This document shows, piece after piece, positions 28,877 to 35,463 of a stretch of DNA of 35,825 bases (positions are counted from its first letter, which is position 1; every line of letters starts with the position of its first letter). Origin of the DNA: Paenibacillus sp. VTT E-133291 (GTDB lineage: Bacteria; Bacillota; Bacilli; Paenibacillales; Paenibacillaceae); contig NZ_NFVA01000070.1 of NCBI RefSeq assembly GCF_002264395.1, positions 1 to 35,825 of the forward strand, read 5' to 3'. Under the pieces are notes generated by a model. That model was not told the origin of the DNA, did no database searches, and saw only the letters and a list, made by a program, of their open reading frames with translations. A program made the position numbers and the translations under genes.

Positions 28877-29286
28877 TGGGCTCGGTAAAAATCGACGTAG
28901 AAAAAGGCGCACGCACATACGAAGTTAAATATACGCTCTCGGACGCAGCCGGCGTCAAAAAGCTCCTCCGCGATCGCCACCACGTAAGCAGCGCACGTTT
29001 TCTCGGCGATTATAACGCTGCAGATACGCTTATCGACTTAAACTCCGCCATCAACAGCGCCGGCCTTACGGAGCGCCAGGCGGAATCCATCGCGTGGGTT
29101 TATGGCGTTGACCTGACGCAATCAGAGGCGGCGAAAGCGATGGGCATAGCGCAGCAGACCGTTAAGCAATCCGTAGACGAGGCGGCGGGCAAGATCGCGG
29201 CGGTTTATCGCAAGTGGGAATACGGAGAAATTACGGTTGCCTACGTATTGACGGACGAAGACGATAACGAAATGGAGGCGGCTTAG
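28876..29286 (+). CDS. Sigma-region-4-like HTH protein, 136 aa
   Basis: Residues about 65-120 (AGLTERQAESIAWVYGVDLTQSEAAKAMGIAQQTVKQSVDEAAGKIAAVYRKWEYGE) are a sigma-70 region 4 type HTH: LTxRQxxxxxxxYxxxxTQxExAxxMGxxQxTVxxxxxxAxxKI. No region 2 is present, so it is not a full sigma factor. Such short proteins in phages act as late-gene activators or anti-/co-sigma factors. The N-terminal 60 residues are of unknown fold. Start is a TAATG overlap; AAGGAGG 8 nt upstream. It ends EMEAA. Confidence 0.75.
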   Translation: MGSVKIDVEKGARTYEVKYTLSDAAGVKKLLRDRHHVSSARFLGDYNAADTLIDLNSAINSAGLTERQAESIAWVYGVDLTQSEAAKAMGIAQQTVKQSVDEAAGKIAAVYRKWEYGEITVAYVLTDEDDNEMEAA

Positions 29287-29289
29287 ACG

Positions 29290-30030
29290 ATGGGACAAAC
29301 GTATATTGAACGCACGACAGCCGCAATTGAGGCACTAGAATCCGCGCTCCGTACGCACTTTAAGGCGGAGGAGCCACGCGCCATTACGTTCACATATAAC
29401 GGCGCTACTTACGATGTCCGCGATCGAGAAACGCGCATGTTACTTGTAGCCGCGATCCAGGACGCTTATTACCGCGAGCACGGCGAATATAACCAACGGA
29501 AGCTCGATGAATGGTACGCGGAACAGGCGGACGGCTCACGAAATAAAGCGCGCCAACGCCCGTCGCCAGTTAAAGCGGATTCTACGCTAATGGACCGCTT
29601 GACCGACGCCGTGCTCTACGAAGAGATCACGGACCCGAATCCGCATAAGATCGCACATACGGAATATCCGTTTATGTCCGAACGGCAGCTCGATCTCCGG
29701 CGCGACCGTGAGACGTCCGATACGGCGGCGGAAGCACACGGAGTTGATGGGCGCGATCACCGGACGCCGACGAAACGGGCGCGTACGCCGTATGAACGGA
29801 GAATGGTCGATGCTGGCGCGAAAATACGGAATGCGGCGAGGGCTGCGCGATATAAGCGGGATACAGCGCCGGGGCGAGTAGTAGCATATAATCTGCGCGA
29901 TACTTGCGGTGAGCTTACGGAGCCATTTACGCAGAAAGCCGGAATAGGTGCGCGGTGGTTGGCGGATATGAGCGCGGTTAACGACGTGACGGTAGAGAGC
30001 GCGGATGAATATGCAAGGGAGGCGGCGTAA
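29290..30030 (+). CDS. Hypothetical phage protein, 246 aa
   Basis: Not recognised. Residues 1-60 are an alpha/beta segment (FTYNGATYDVRDRETRMLLVAAIQDAYY). Residues 70-180 are low-complexity and strongly charged (Arg, Asp, Thr rich), probably unstructured. Residues 195-246 are again ordered (VVAYNLRDTCGELTEPFTQKAGIGARWLADM). GGAGG 11 nt before the ATG; it ends REAA and overlaps the methyltransferase start. Linked by operon to methyltransferases on both sides. Confidence 0.6.
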   Translation: MGQTYIERTTAAIEALESALRTHFKAEEPRAITFTYNGATYDVRDRETRMLLVAAIQDAYYREHGEYNQRKLDEWYAEQADGSRNKARQRPSPVKADSTLMDRLTDAVLYEEITDPNPHKIAHTEYPFMSERQLDLRRDRETSDTAAEAHGVDGRDHRTPTKRARTPYERRMVDAGAKIRNAARAARYKRDTAPGRVVAYNLRDTCGELTEPFTQKAGIGARWLADMSAVNDVTVESADEYAREAA

Positions 30031-31313
30031 TGGGGAAAGCGGACCGTGCGCGATGGGACGGAAATGTACGCTCGATGGCAATTGTTGCGAAACGTGACGA
30101 AGACATTACGCCAGAAGACGTACAGTTTCTACGCGATAATTATACGTCAACTGGCGGACTTTTACCGAACGCATACGCAGGTGGCGCTTTCTATACGCCG
30201 CCTCACGTAGCGCGGTTTATTACGGAAGCATTGCGGGGCTTGAGCGGAGGTTCATTTCCGCAAGGCTCCCGTTTTCTTGAGCCGAGTGCAGGTTCCGGTG
30301 TGTTTATTGAACACTTACCCTCTGACGCGGAGATAACAGCGCTTGAACTCGACGAGACTTCTGCGCGGGTAACTTCGCTTATCTATCCGCAGGTCAGCGT
30401 AATCCAGGGCGACGCGTTTCTTCATAGCCGACGCGATTACTACGATTACATTATCGGTAATCCTCCGTATGGGGTGAGTATCGATGTAGCTGCAGCGGAA
30501 TTGCATGACACGTTTGAAACGTTGAAAGTGGCGAAGGGGCGCGCGAAAGGTAAGTCTGAATCAGCGTTTATCGAGCTCGCGATTAAAGCGGCCAAGCCCG
30601 GCGGTTACATTGCGTTTGTATTGCCGCTGGGTTTATCGTTCGCCAACTATGCGGAGACAGTACGGAAGCTTCTGTACCGTACGTGTTGGCACGTTGCGAC
30701 GATCGGACTTCCAGGCGAGACATTTGCACTGACAGGTACGACGATTGAGACGCAGATACTTATCGTACGTAAAGCGCCGCCTGGCACTCCGCTAATTCCT
30801 TCCGTAGAAACGCGTTGGGGATCGAACTTTAAACGCGGAGGTTACGAAGACATCACGGAGTTTGGCGCTAAGTTTCTCGCGGGACAGCCGCCGGCATACT
30901 TCGCGAAGATAACGGATATTGGCTACGATAAGGACGGCCGCTCTACGGATAAATGGGGCGATGGGCTAACGCAGCTCGATGAGTTGCTGGCGGACTTTAC
31001 AGACGATTACCTTACGCGCTCGAACCTGTATCCTCATATTCCTTCGTGGCATAGCATTAAGGACGTCAGCGCGTTTATGTTCTCGCACGCAAACGGTTCT
31101 TGCGACGGGTATAGAGACGCGAGCCGAACGTATGGACACGGTACGAAAGCGCAGGCCACCGGACCTTACCGCTGGAATGAGTTGACGCTCGGAGCCGGTA
31201 CGGAAATAACGTGGGGTGGCGCGGAGGTTAGTACGTTCGACTTTACGTGGCAGGATCGGATAGTCGACGATTATTATGCAGCGCCAGTATACGAAGAAAA
31301 GGCCGCAGCTTAA
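30030..31313 (+). CDS. Type I/Eco57I-like N6-adenine DNA methyltransferase, 427 aa
   Basis: Motif I RFLEPSAGSGVFIEHL (SAM binding, about residues 90-103) and motif IV DYIIGNPPYGVSIDV (about 138-152; catalytic NPPY) define an N6-adenine methyltransferase of the HsdM/Eco57I type; GGYIAFVLPLGLSF is the following conserved strand. The C-terminal ~200 residues probably recognise the target. No restriction subunit is nearby, so it is an orphan, likely protecting or marking phage DNA together with the Dam-type enzyme. TAATG overlap, GGGAGG 8 nt upstream. Its end converges with the minus-strand regulator by 4 nt. Confidence 0.85.
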   Translation: MGKADRARWDGNVRSMAIVAKRDEDITPEDVQFLRDNYTSTGGLLPNAYAGGAFYTPPHVARFITEALRGLSGGSFPQGSRFLEPSAGSGVFIEHLPSDAEITALELDETSARVTSLIYPQVSVIQGDAFLHSRRDYYDYIIGNPPYGVSIDVAAAELHDTFETLKVAKGRAKGKSESAFIELAIKAAKPGGYIAFVLPLGLSFANYAETVRKLLYRTCWHVATIGLPGETFALTGTTIETQILIVRKAPPGTPLIPSVETRWGSNFKRGGYEDITEFGAKFLAGQPPAYFAKITDIGYDKDGRSTDKWGDGLTQLDELLADFTDDYLTRSNLYPHIPSWHSIKDVSAFMFSHANGSCDGYRDASRTYGHGTKAQATGPYRWNELTLGAGTEITWGGAEVSTFDFTWQDRIVDDYYAAPVYEEKAAA

Positions 31314-31528
31314 TCGCGCGGCTCTTTTTCTAATTCGAGTATATCCGTTATCTCAACGTCCAACACTTCGCACATTTTAGCGAGGTTTTCTAACGGTAGC
31401 CGCACCGTTTTGTTAGCGCACATCTCTCCGATAGACGGGTGGCGGATTCCGGTCATGCGCGCGAATTCACGTTGGCTGATGCCGCGTTCTTCGAGGATGG
31501 CGGCGAGTTTAATGCGGACTGTATACAT
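31310..31528 (-). CDS. XRE-family repressor-like regulator, 72 aa (minus strand)
   Basis: MYTVRIKLAAILEERGISQREFARMTGIRHPSIGEMCANKTVRLPLENLAKMCEVLDVEITDILEL is a single Cro/C1-type HTH domain. AGGAGG lies 8 nt before the ATG on the minus strand. It diverges from the small rightward genes at 31670, and the 141-nt region between holds four 13-bp operator-like repeats plus promoters in both directions. That arrangement is a classical repressor-controlled switch. Confidence 0.85.
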   Translation of the reverse strand: MYTVRIKLAAILEERGISQREFARMTGIRHPSIGEMCANKTVRLPLENLAKMCEVLDVEITDILELEKEPRD

Positions 31529-31548
31529 AGGTGGCACCTCCTGCGTTT

Positions 31549-31554
31549 AGTATA
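31549..31554 (-). promoter_or_regulatory. Likely -10 element of the minus-strand XRE regulator
   Basis: On the minus strand TATACT sits 21 nt before the regulator's ATG, with a weak TTTTAC -35 at 17-bp spacing. The operator-like repeat at 31568-31580 lies between -10 and -35, so binding there would silence the gene. Confidence 0.5.
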
Positions 31555-31567
31555 GCGCAACTTTCGG

Positions 31568-31647
31568 TACGGTAAAAGTAACACTGACGTATTGACACGT
31601 TAAACGTAACGGTGTATATTTACGTTATAAGTGGTACGCTAAACGTA
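31568..31647. promoter_or_regulatory. Array of four 13-bp operator-like repeats
   Basis: TACGGTAAAAGTA (31568-31580), CACGTTAAACGTA (31596-31608), TACGTTATAAGTG (31621-31633) and TACGCTAAACGTA (31635-31647) share TACGnTAAAnGTA. They flank and overlap the rightward sigma-A promoter (31592-31620) and the leftward -10. The repeats are partly palindromic (TACG...CGTA), suiting a dimeric XRE repressor encoded next to them. Confidence 0.7.
31592..31620 (+). promoter_or_regulatory. Sigma-A promoter of the rightward small-gene operon
   Basis: TTGACA (31592-31597), 17-bp spacer, TATATT (31615-31620). One operator-like repeat lies within the spacer and another starts just after the -10, where a bound repressor would block RNA polymerase. 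It drives the genes at 31670 and 31860. Confidence 0.85.
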
Positions 31648-31669
31648 TCGATAACGGAGGAACCCCGCT

Positions 31670-31858
31670 ATGAAAACCGCCGACGACCGCCTCGTTTACT
31701 ATATCCGCAAGCTCGATAGATATGGAGAACGCCTTCGCCTCGATCCGGAATATGACCGCTGGGGCTGGCGGCGTTATCGTTTGTTATCGTATAGGAATCA
31801 CGTGTTCAAACTGTGTAACCGCGAGTCTGCGAGGAAAGTTCGGAAGGAGTTGCGCTAA
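31670..31858 (+). CDS. Small basic protein, 62 aa
   Basis: ATG 9-10 nt after CGGAGG. MKTADDRLVYYIRKLDRYGERLRLDPEYDRWGWRRYRLLSYRNHVFKLCNRESARKVRKELR is rich in Arg, Lys, Tyr and Trp, predicted helical and possibly nucleic-acid binding. No family known. It is the first gene under the repressor-controlled promoter, the position in which phages often encode an antagonist or early effector; that is only an inference. Confidence 0.6.
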   Translation: MKTADDRLVYYIRKLDRYGERLRLDPEYDRWGWRRYRLLSYRNHVFKLCNRESARKVRKELR

Positions 31859-31859
31859 T

Positions 31860-32063
31860 ATGGAATACTACGAAAATCACCTCGCACATTTGCGTGAGCT
31901 GGACGCTAAATATGGATCGGATATGGTTAGCGCGGTTCATGCCCGAATAGTTAGCGCGAAGTTGCGTGAGTCGTGGCATACAGACACGGAGGTGCTGGCG
32001 ATAGTACGTGAGCTAGACCGCGCGTACCGCGAGATTATCGTTACGTCTAACTCGCGTACGTAA
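31860..32063 (+). CDS. Small helical protein, 67 aa
   Basis: ATG one base after the previous stop; GGAAGGAG 10 nt upstream. MEYYENHLAHLRELDAKYGSDMVSAVHARIVSAKLRESWHTDTEVLAIVRELDRAYREIIV is helical, without recognised domain. A terminator follows at 32078, so the two small genes form a complete two-gene operon. Confidence 0.6.
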   Translation: MEYYENHLAHLRELDAKYGSDMVSAVHARIVSAKLRESWHTDTEVLAIVRELDRAYREIIVTSNSRT

Positions 32064-32077
32064 ATAGGACGCAGTGA

Positions 32078-32100
32078 GGCCAGATGCTTTCTGGTCTTTT
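32078..32100 (+). terminator. Intrinsic terminator of the two-gene repressor-controlled operon
   Basis: GGCCAGA (32078-32084), 5-nt loop, TCTGGTC (32090-32096) then TTTTC. Seven-base stem with one G-T pair, 14 nt after the stop codon of the gene at 31860. Confidence 0.85.
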
Positions 32101-32140
32101 CGCATTCCATAACTTACCGCACCAGTCACCTCTAACCACG

Positions 32141-32154
32141 CGCTATAATTAGCG
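32141..32154 (+). promoter_or_regulatory. -10-like TATAAT within an inverted repeat upstream of the ligase
   Basis: CGCTA-TAAT-TAGCG is a perfect 5-bp inverted repeat (32141-32154) holding TATAAT at 32144-32149. No good -35 is found 17 bp upstream. The ligase ATG follows 19 nt after the element. A promoter under operator control is plausible. Confidence 0.45.
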
Positions 32155-32167
32155 TAGAGGTGGTAAT

Positions 32168-33031
32168 ATGTTTATTTCTCCGATGTTACTAGAAACAGCG
32201 GCGGCCCCGTTCTCTGACTCGCGCTATATCTACGAGCCGAAAATCGACGGTCACCGCTTAATATATTCGCAAGAAGGCGGAGTTGTCCGCTTATACACGC
32301 GTCATAACAACGAATGCACGCTCCAGTATCCCGAAATAGCTAACGCAGTTTTTCCGCATGATATCGTACTGGACGGCGAAGTTGCCTGTATTGATCCGGC
32401 AACCGGCGCAATCAACTTTGAATCCGTCATGTCGCGTTTTCAAGCGCGGCGCTCCGATAAGATACGGCAGCTAACGCAGACTCTTCCGGTTACTTACGTT
32501 GTGTTCGATATTCTGCGCTATAAGGGCGAGGACTTGCGTAATCGTCCGCTAATGGAGCGTAAGGGAATACTCGCAGGCTTGGCGCTTCCTAACGAACATT
32601 TCGGTGTGACTCCGTATATTGAGGGCGCCGGCGAAGCGTTATTTGCGCAAATGCAGGCGCGAGCTATGGAGGGCGTCGTTGCCAAGCGGAAGAATAGCGT
32701 GTATGAAACCGGACGGCGATCCGCTCAGTGGCAAAAGATCATTAACTGGACGTATGCCGACGTTTATTTGAGCGGATACAAAAAGGCGGAGTTCGGATGG
32801 CTCGCGTCTGTGCCTACGGATAGCGGTAAAATGCGTGCGGCTGGCGTTATCGAGTTTGGCGTATCACCTACGCATAAAAAGGCGTTCTATGGCGTGAGTA
32901 AGGCGCTGATTACCGGCGAGGATAGCGACTTCGTGTACGTGGAGCCGCGGATTAGAGCGCGCGTGAAAATACGAAATTGGACTCGCGCGGGCATGCTGCG
33001 GAGTCCGGTATTTACGGAGTTTATCGTATAG
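32168..33031 (+). CDS. ATP-dependent DNA ligase
   Basis: A 287-aa ligase of the compact phage/LigD type. Adenylation motif I EPKIDGHR (Lys 25 nucleophile), motif III VLDGEVACID, motif IIIa YVVFDILRYKGEDL, motif IV MEGVVAKRK, motif V QWQKII. The C-terminal ~85 residues (YLSGYKKAEFGWLASV ... YVEPRIRARVKIRNWTRAG) form the OB domain with motif VI. It seals nicks using ATP, joining Okazaki fragments and repair products of this replisome. AGAGGTGG lies 6-7 nt before the ATG. Its end overlaps the end of a minus-strand gene by 11 nt. Confidence 0.93.
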   Translation: MFISPMLLETAAAPFSDSRYIYEPKIDGHRLIYSQEGGVVRLYTRHNNECTLQYPEIANAVFPHDIVLDGEVACIDPATGAINFESVMSRFQARRSDKIRQLTQTLPVTYVVFDILRYKGEDLRNRPLMERKGILAGLALPNEHFGVTPYIEGAGEALFAQMQARAMEGVVAKRKNSVYETGRRSAQWQKIINWTYADVYLSGYKKAEFGWLASVPTDSGKMRAAGVIEFGVSPTHKKAFYGVSKALITGEDSDFVYVEPRIRARVKIRNWTRAGMLRSPVFTEFIV

Positions 33032-33422
33032 ACGCTGGCTCCGCGCTATCTTTCCAGTCTTGCGCTACTACCGCACCAAATTCCGCTATATACTGCGCCA
33101 TTCTCGTGCGCATATCATCGCGCAGAACCTCGCGGGCAACCGCATATGTCTCCGGCTGCGAATGCCCTTTCCGCGTAAATTCAACGTGGATCAACCCGTT
33201 AAGCTCCGCGCTTCTTAATATCCGCAGGCCCGCGCGATTTAGCGCCAGGCGGTTCTCGCGCAGGTCGGCCGTAATCTTCTGTTTAATATACGTGCCGGAT
33301 GCGGCATACGCACGATTGAGAACGTTGTGCGCGTGTTCAAGTTCGTCAAGGCCGCGCTGTACGGTGGCCGTAAGCTGCGGGTATAGTACGTAATCGCGTA
33401 ATAGTGCGTTATCTTCTGACAT
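33021..33422 (-). CDS. Hypothetical phage protein, 133 aa (minus strand)
   Basis: Start at ATG 33422 (CGGAGG 10 nt upstream on the minus strand). LLRDYVLYPQLTATVQRGLDELEHAHNVLNRAYAASGTYIKQKITADLRENRLALNRAGLRILRSAEL and the rest are almost entirely helical. It resembles small helical proteins found in Bacillus phages with a YVxYPxL start, without known function. Second gene of a two-gene minus-strand operon with the gene at 33499; it overlaps the convergent ligase. Confidence 0.65.
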   Translation of the reverse strand: MSEDNALLRDYVLYPQLTATVQRGLDELEHAHNVLNRAYAASGTYIKQKITADLRENRLALNRAGLRILRSAELNGLIHVEFTRKGHSQPETYAVAREVLRDDMRTRMAQYIAEFGAVVAQDWKDSAEPASIR

Positions 33423-33498
33423 AGCGTGAGACCTCCGTAAATAAGAACGTATGTACGTATTATATGCGATAGGGCGCACGTTATCAATAGTAATTCGC

Positions 33499-33693
33499 CT
33501 AGCTTGCGTATTTGAACGTGCAGATCTCGCGCAAATAATACTCGCCGCGTACCTTTACGGAGGCCAGCGTAATATCTTCGATTACTCCGCTGCCTACGAG
33601 TTCTTCCGCGATAAAGACTACGATAGGCGAGCGTTCAAGCTGCGCGGTGTAAAGGTGAACGTTAGAGGTTAGCGGCTTCATAAATCGACTCAT
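33499..33693 (-). CDS. Small conserved phage protein, 64 aa (minus strand)
   Basis: GAAAGGA lies 9 nt before the ATG on the minus strand. The core LTSNVHLYTAQLERSPIVVFIAEELVGSGVIEDITLASVKVRGEYYLREICTFKY is beta-rich, with a YYLRE(I/V)CTF ending that recurs in phages of Gram-positive hosts. No function known. Transcribed leftward, opposite to ligase and the GIY-YIG gene. Confidence 0.65.
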   Translation of the reverse strand: MSRFMKPLTSNVHLYTAQLERSPIVVFIAEELVGSGVIEDITLASVKVRGEYYLREICTFKYAS

Positions 33694-33740
33694 TAGCGCA
33701 GTCCTTTCGTGTGAGATTCCGTACTATTTCGACAAATTAG

Positions 33741-33775
33741 CGCCAGTTCCTTTCAAGGAGGTGGCGTTTTTATTT
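33741..33775 (+). terminator. Intrinsic terminator in the gap after the minus-strand pair
   Basis: CGCCA (33741-33745) pairs with TGGCG (33762-33766), and CCTT/AAGG form an inner stem; TTTTTATTT follows. It reads rightward, although the nearest rightward gene end is the ligase at 33031, so read-through transcripts from the ligase would be antisense to the two minus-strand genes. Confidence 0.7.
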
Positions 33776-33798
33776 GCGGAAAGAAGCTGCCGATACCT

Positions 33799-33835
33799 GT
33801 AAAAAGCGTGATTTCACGGCTATACATATGTAAGG
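33799..33835 (+). promoter_or_regulatory. Promoter-like element related to P1-P3 (shorter spacing)
   Basis: GTAAAAAGCGTG then TATACATATGTAAGG. The two conserved blocks match P1-P3 but GCGTG (33806) and TATGTAAGG (33827) are only 21 nt apart, 12 nt less. It lies about 106 nt before the GIY-YIG gene. Confidence 0.4.
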
Positions 33836-33940
33836 AATTTTTTTTACGGGGATAGGCTGACGGGCCGAAAGCGAGATACTCCGACACTCGCCTCCCCATT
33901 ATTATTTTTAGTCGGAAAATACGCAAAGGAGAGCGATGAT

Positions 33941-34531
33941 ATGGGAATCACAGTTACACTACCAGAAAGTGTTTCGCACACTAAGGAAGAGTTTGAGAGG
34001 CACCGGTTATGGCTATCCGGAGTTTCCGGAGTGTATGTACTTCGGGATATTGAGGGCGCGTGTCTGTATGTGGGAAAGTCAACAAACCTTTGGACACGGG
34101 TCAGTAGCCACATCAAGGGCCATCAGGACTCCATCCGTTTCTATAAACAAATACACTCTATAACCTTATATCAGTCAGGTAGTCAATTTGAGGTCGATAT
34201 TTATGAGACGTATCTGATAAATGAGCTAATGCCGAAGTACAACAGGGATAAGATGTTCTTCGCGGGACACATTGGAGAACTTTCGGATGCCCTGGAACTA
34301 ATAGACGAGAGACTACACTACCTTAGAGAAGACCGCGCTGGATTGTTATTAGCGATTGCAAGATCGGAAGACTTCGCTGAAGATGAGTTCGGGGATGAGC
34401 GCGTGATCCGTTTCGAGGAGGCTGCTAACGCCTCACAGCTTCGGGAGGTTGAGCGGAAGATACATAACCTTACTGAGGAACGCTGGCGTACAAGGGGTAA
34501 ACTCACGATCGCGGGAGGTGTTTCCGCATGA
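33941..34531 (+). CDS. GIY-YIG homing endonuclease, 196 aa
   Basis: Residues about 28-95 form the GIY-YIG nuclease: SGVYVLRDIEGACLYVGKSTNLWTRVSSHI (GVY..YVG variant, catalytic Arg in TRV) and YETYLINELMPKYN (catalytic Glu). The C-terminal 90 residues are helical/coiled coil (LIDERLHYLREDRAGLLLAI, REVERKIHNLTEERWRTRGKL). AAAGGAGAG 10 nt before the ATG. Codon use (AGG, AGA, TAT) differs from neighbours, as for a mobile gene. The 247-nt gap before it and its position right before the putative initiator suggest insertion; it overlaps that gene by 4 nt. Confidence 0.82.
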   Translation: MGITVTLPESVSHTKEEFERHRLWLSGVSGVYVLRDIEGACLYVGKSTNLWTRVSSHIKGHQDSIRFYKQIHSITLYQSGSQFEVDIYETYLINELMPKYNRDKMFFAGHIGELSDALELIDERLHYLREDRAGLLLAIARSEDFAEDEFGDERVIRFEEAANASQLREVERKIHNLTEERWRTRGKLTIAGGVSA

Positions 34532-35409
34532 ATAACGCAGACATCCACGTTTATTACGACGAAGCGCTCGGCCAATACCGCGAGAGCTATCCGGTAGACG
34601 GCTACGTACACGAAACTGTCGAAGAACGCCAGCGCAAGCGTGATCATGCGCAACGTGAGGACGCAAGAACGCGTAACACACGCCATTATGTAACGTCGTA
34701 CCACGAACCTGTACGTGAGCTAGCGTTAATGCTTGAGATAAACGAGCTAGGCGCGATTATGAAGCTCATTCCGTATATGAGGCGCGATAAAAGCGGCGAT
34801 TTATTCGTAGAGAGTAAGCGTATGGGTATCGCGGAGATTGCGAAGGCGGTCGGCAAGGCTCAGCGGTGGACAGAAGGCGTAGTTAAGACGCTTACCACTT
34901 GCGGAGTTCTTACGGAGAAGAAAGACGGCAGGCGGAAGGTATACGGAGTTAATCCGGCTTATCATACGATGGGTGAAACGGTGCCAGGTGCACGCTACAC
35001 GAAAGTATACCAAGTAAAAACGAGATCGGACGTTAAGAACCTTTCGGTTCAAGCGGCCGGTCTTTTATATTGCATGATTCCGCACATACACTACGAGCGC
35101 CTCTACCTCGTGCACAATCCGGATGAGCGTGACTACGACGCGCTGGATCACATGAGGCAGGCGGATCTTGCGCGAGCTATCGGCGTTGAAGAGCAGACGG
35201 TTACGCGTGCGATGAAGGAGCTTAGTCGCTTCGGCTTCGTGATGCGATCGGAAGCTTACGGGGCTATCGTCATTAAGATGAATCCGGACGTGATGTACCG
35301 TAAGAAGTATGATGACGATGAGTATACGCAGGGCATACGCTACGAGTTCGAGCAGAACGCGAAGGCAGCGGAGTCGTTCGGACTGCTTGACGATGAGCTT
35401 CCGTACTAA
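34528..35409 (+). CDS. RepL-like double winged-helix protein, candidate replication initiator
   Basis: A 293-aa protein. Residues about 62-150 (LALMLEINELGAIMKLIPYMRRDKSGDLFVESKRMGIAEIAKAVGKAQRWTEGVVKTLTTCGVL ... YGVNPAYHTMGE) match the winged helix of RepL-type plasmid initiators of Gram-positive bacteria (ending in vNPxxxxxG). Residues about 172-262 hold a second winged helix (ADLARAIGVEEQTVTRAMKELSRFGFVMRSEAYGAIVIKMNPDVMY). The last residues LLDDELPY resemble an SSB-type tail. Directly downstream are two perfect 21-bp direct repeats. Together this looks like an initiator plus origin; a transcription regulator is the alternative. GGGAGG about 9 nt before the ATG. Confidence 0.6.
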   Translation: MNNADIHVYYDEALGQYRESYPVDGYVHETVEERQRKRDHAQREDARTRNTRHYVTSYHEPVRELALMLEINELGAIMKLIPYMRRDKSGDLFVESKRMGIAEIAKAVGKAQRWTEGVVKTLTTCGVLTEKKDGRRKVYGVNPAYHTMGETVPGARYTKVYQVKTRSDVKNLSVQAAGLLYCMIPHIHYERLYLVHNPDERDYDALDHMRQADLARAIGVEEQTVTRAMKELSRFGFVMRSEAYGAIVIKMNPDVMYRKKYDDDEYTQGIRYEFEQNAKAAESFGLLDDELPY

Positions 35410-35411
35410 AA

Positions 35412-35432
35412 CGTTCCATATACTGCGGAGTT
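35412..35432 (+). repeat. 21-bp direct repeat, copy 1 (candidate iteron)
   Basis: Begins CGTTCCATATACTGCGGAG and is repeated without mismatch at 35443, 31 bp further on (about three helical turns). It lies 3 bp after the stop codon of the RepL-like gene. Confidence 0.8.
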
Positions 35433-35442
35433 AGGGCAATTT

Positions 35443-35463
35443 CGTTCCATATACTGCGGAGTT
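35443..35463 (+). repeat. 21-bp direct repeat, copy 2 (candidate iteron)
   Basis: Identical to the 21 bases at 35412-35432. A third, shorter match (ATATACTGCG) occurs at 35533-35542. Same-face spacing of direct repeats next to an initiator gene is typical of iteron-type origins. Confidence 0.8.

Noticed and set aside
29587..30081. Long minus-strand frame opposite the gene at 29290
   Set aside because: No ribosome site, Arg/Pro/Ser-rich shadow product; the forward gene fits operon overlaps on both sides.
33451..33672. Rightward frame of 73 codons opposite the minus-strand pair
   Set aside because: The minus-strand gene at 33499 has a good ribosome site and a conserved-looking product; the rightward frame has neither.
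33754..33850. AAGGAGGTG at 33754-33762 as a ribosome site for a short ATT-started frame
   Set aside because: The sequence forms a hairpin with a T-run and reads better as an intrinsic terminator; the frame is only 27 codons.
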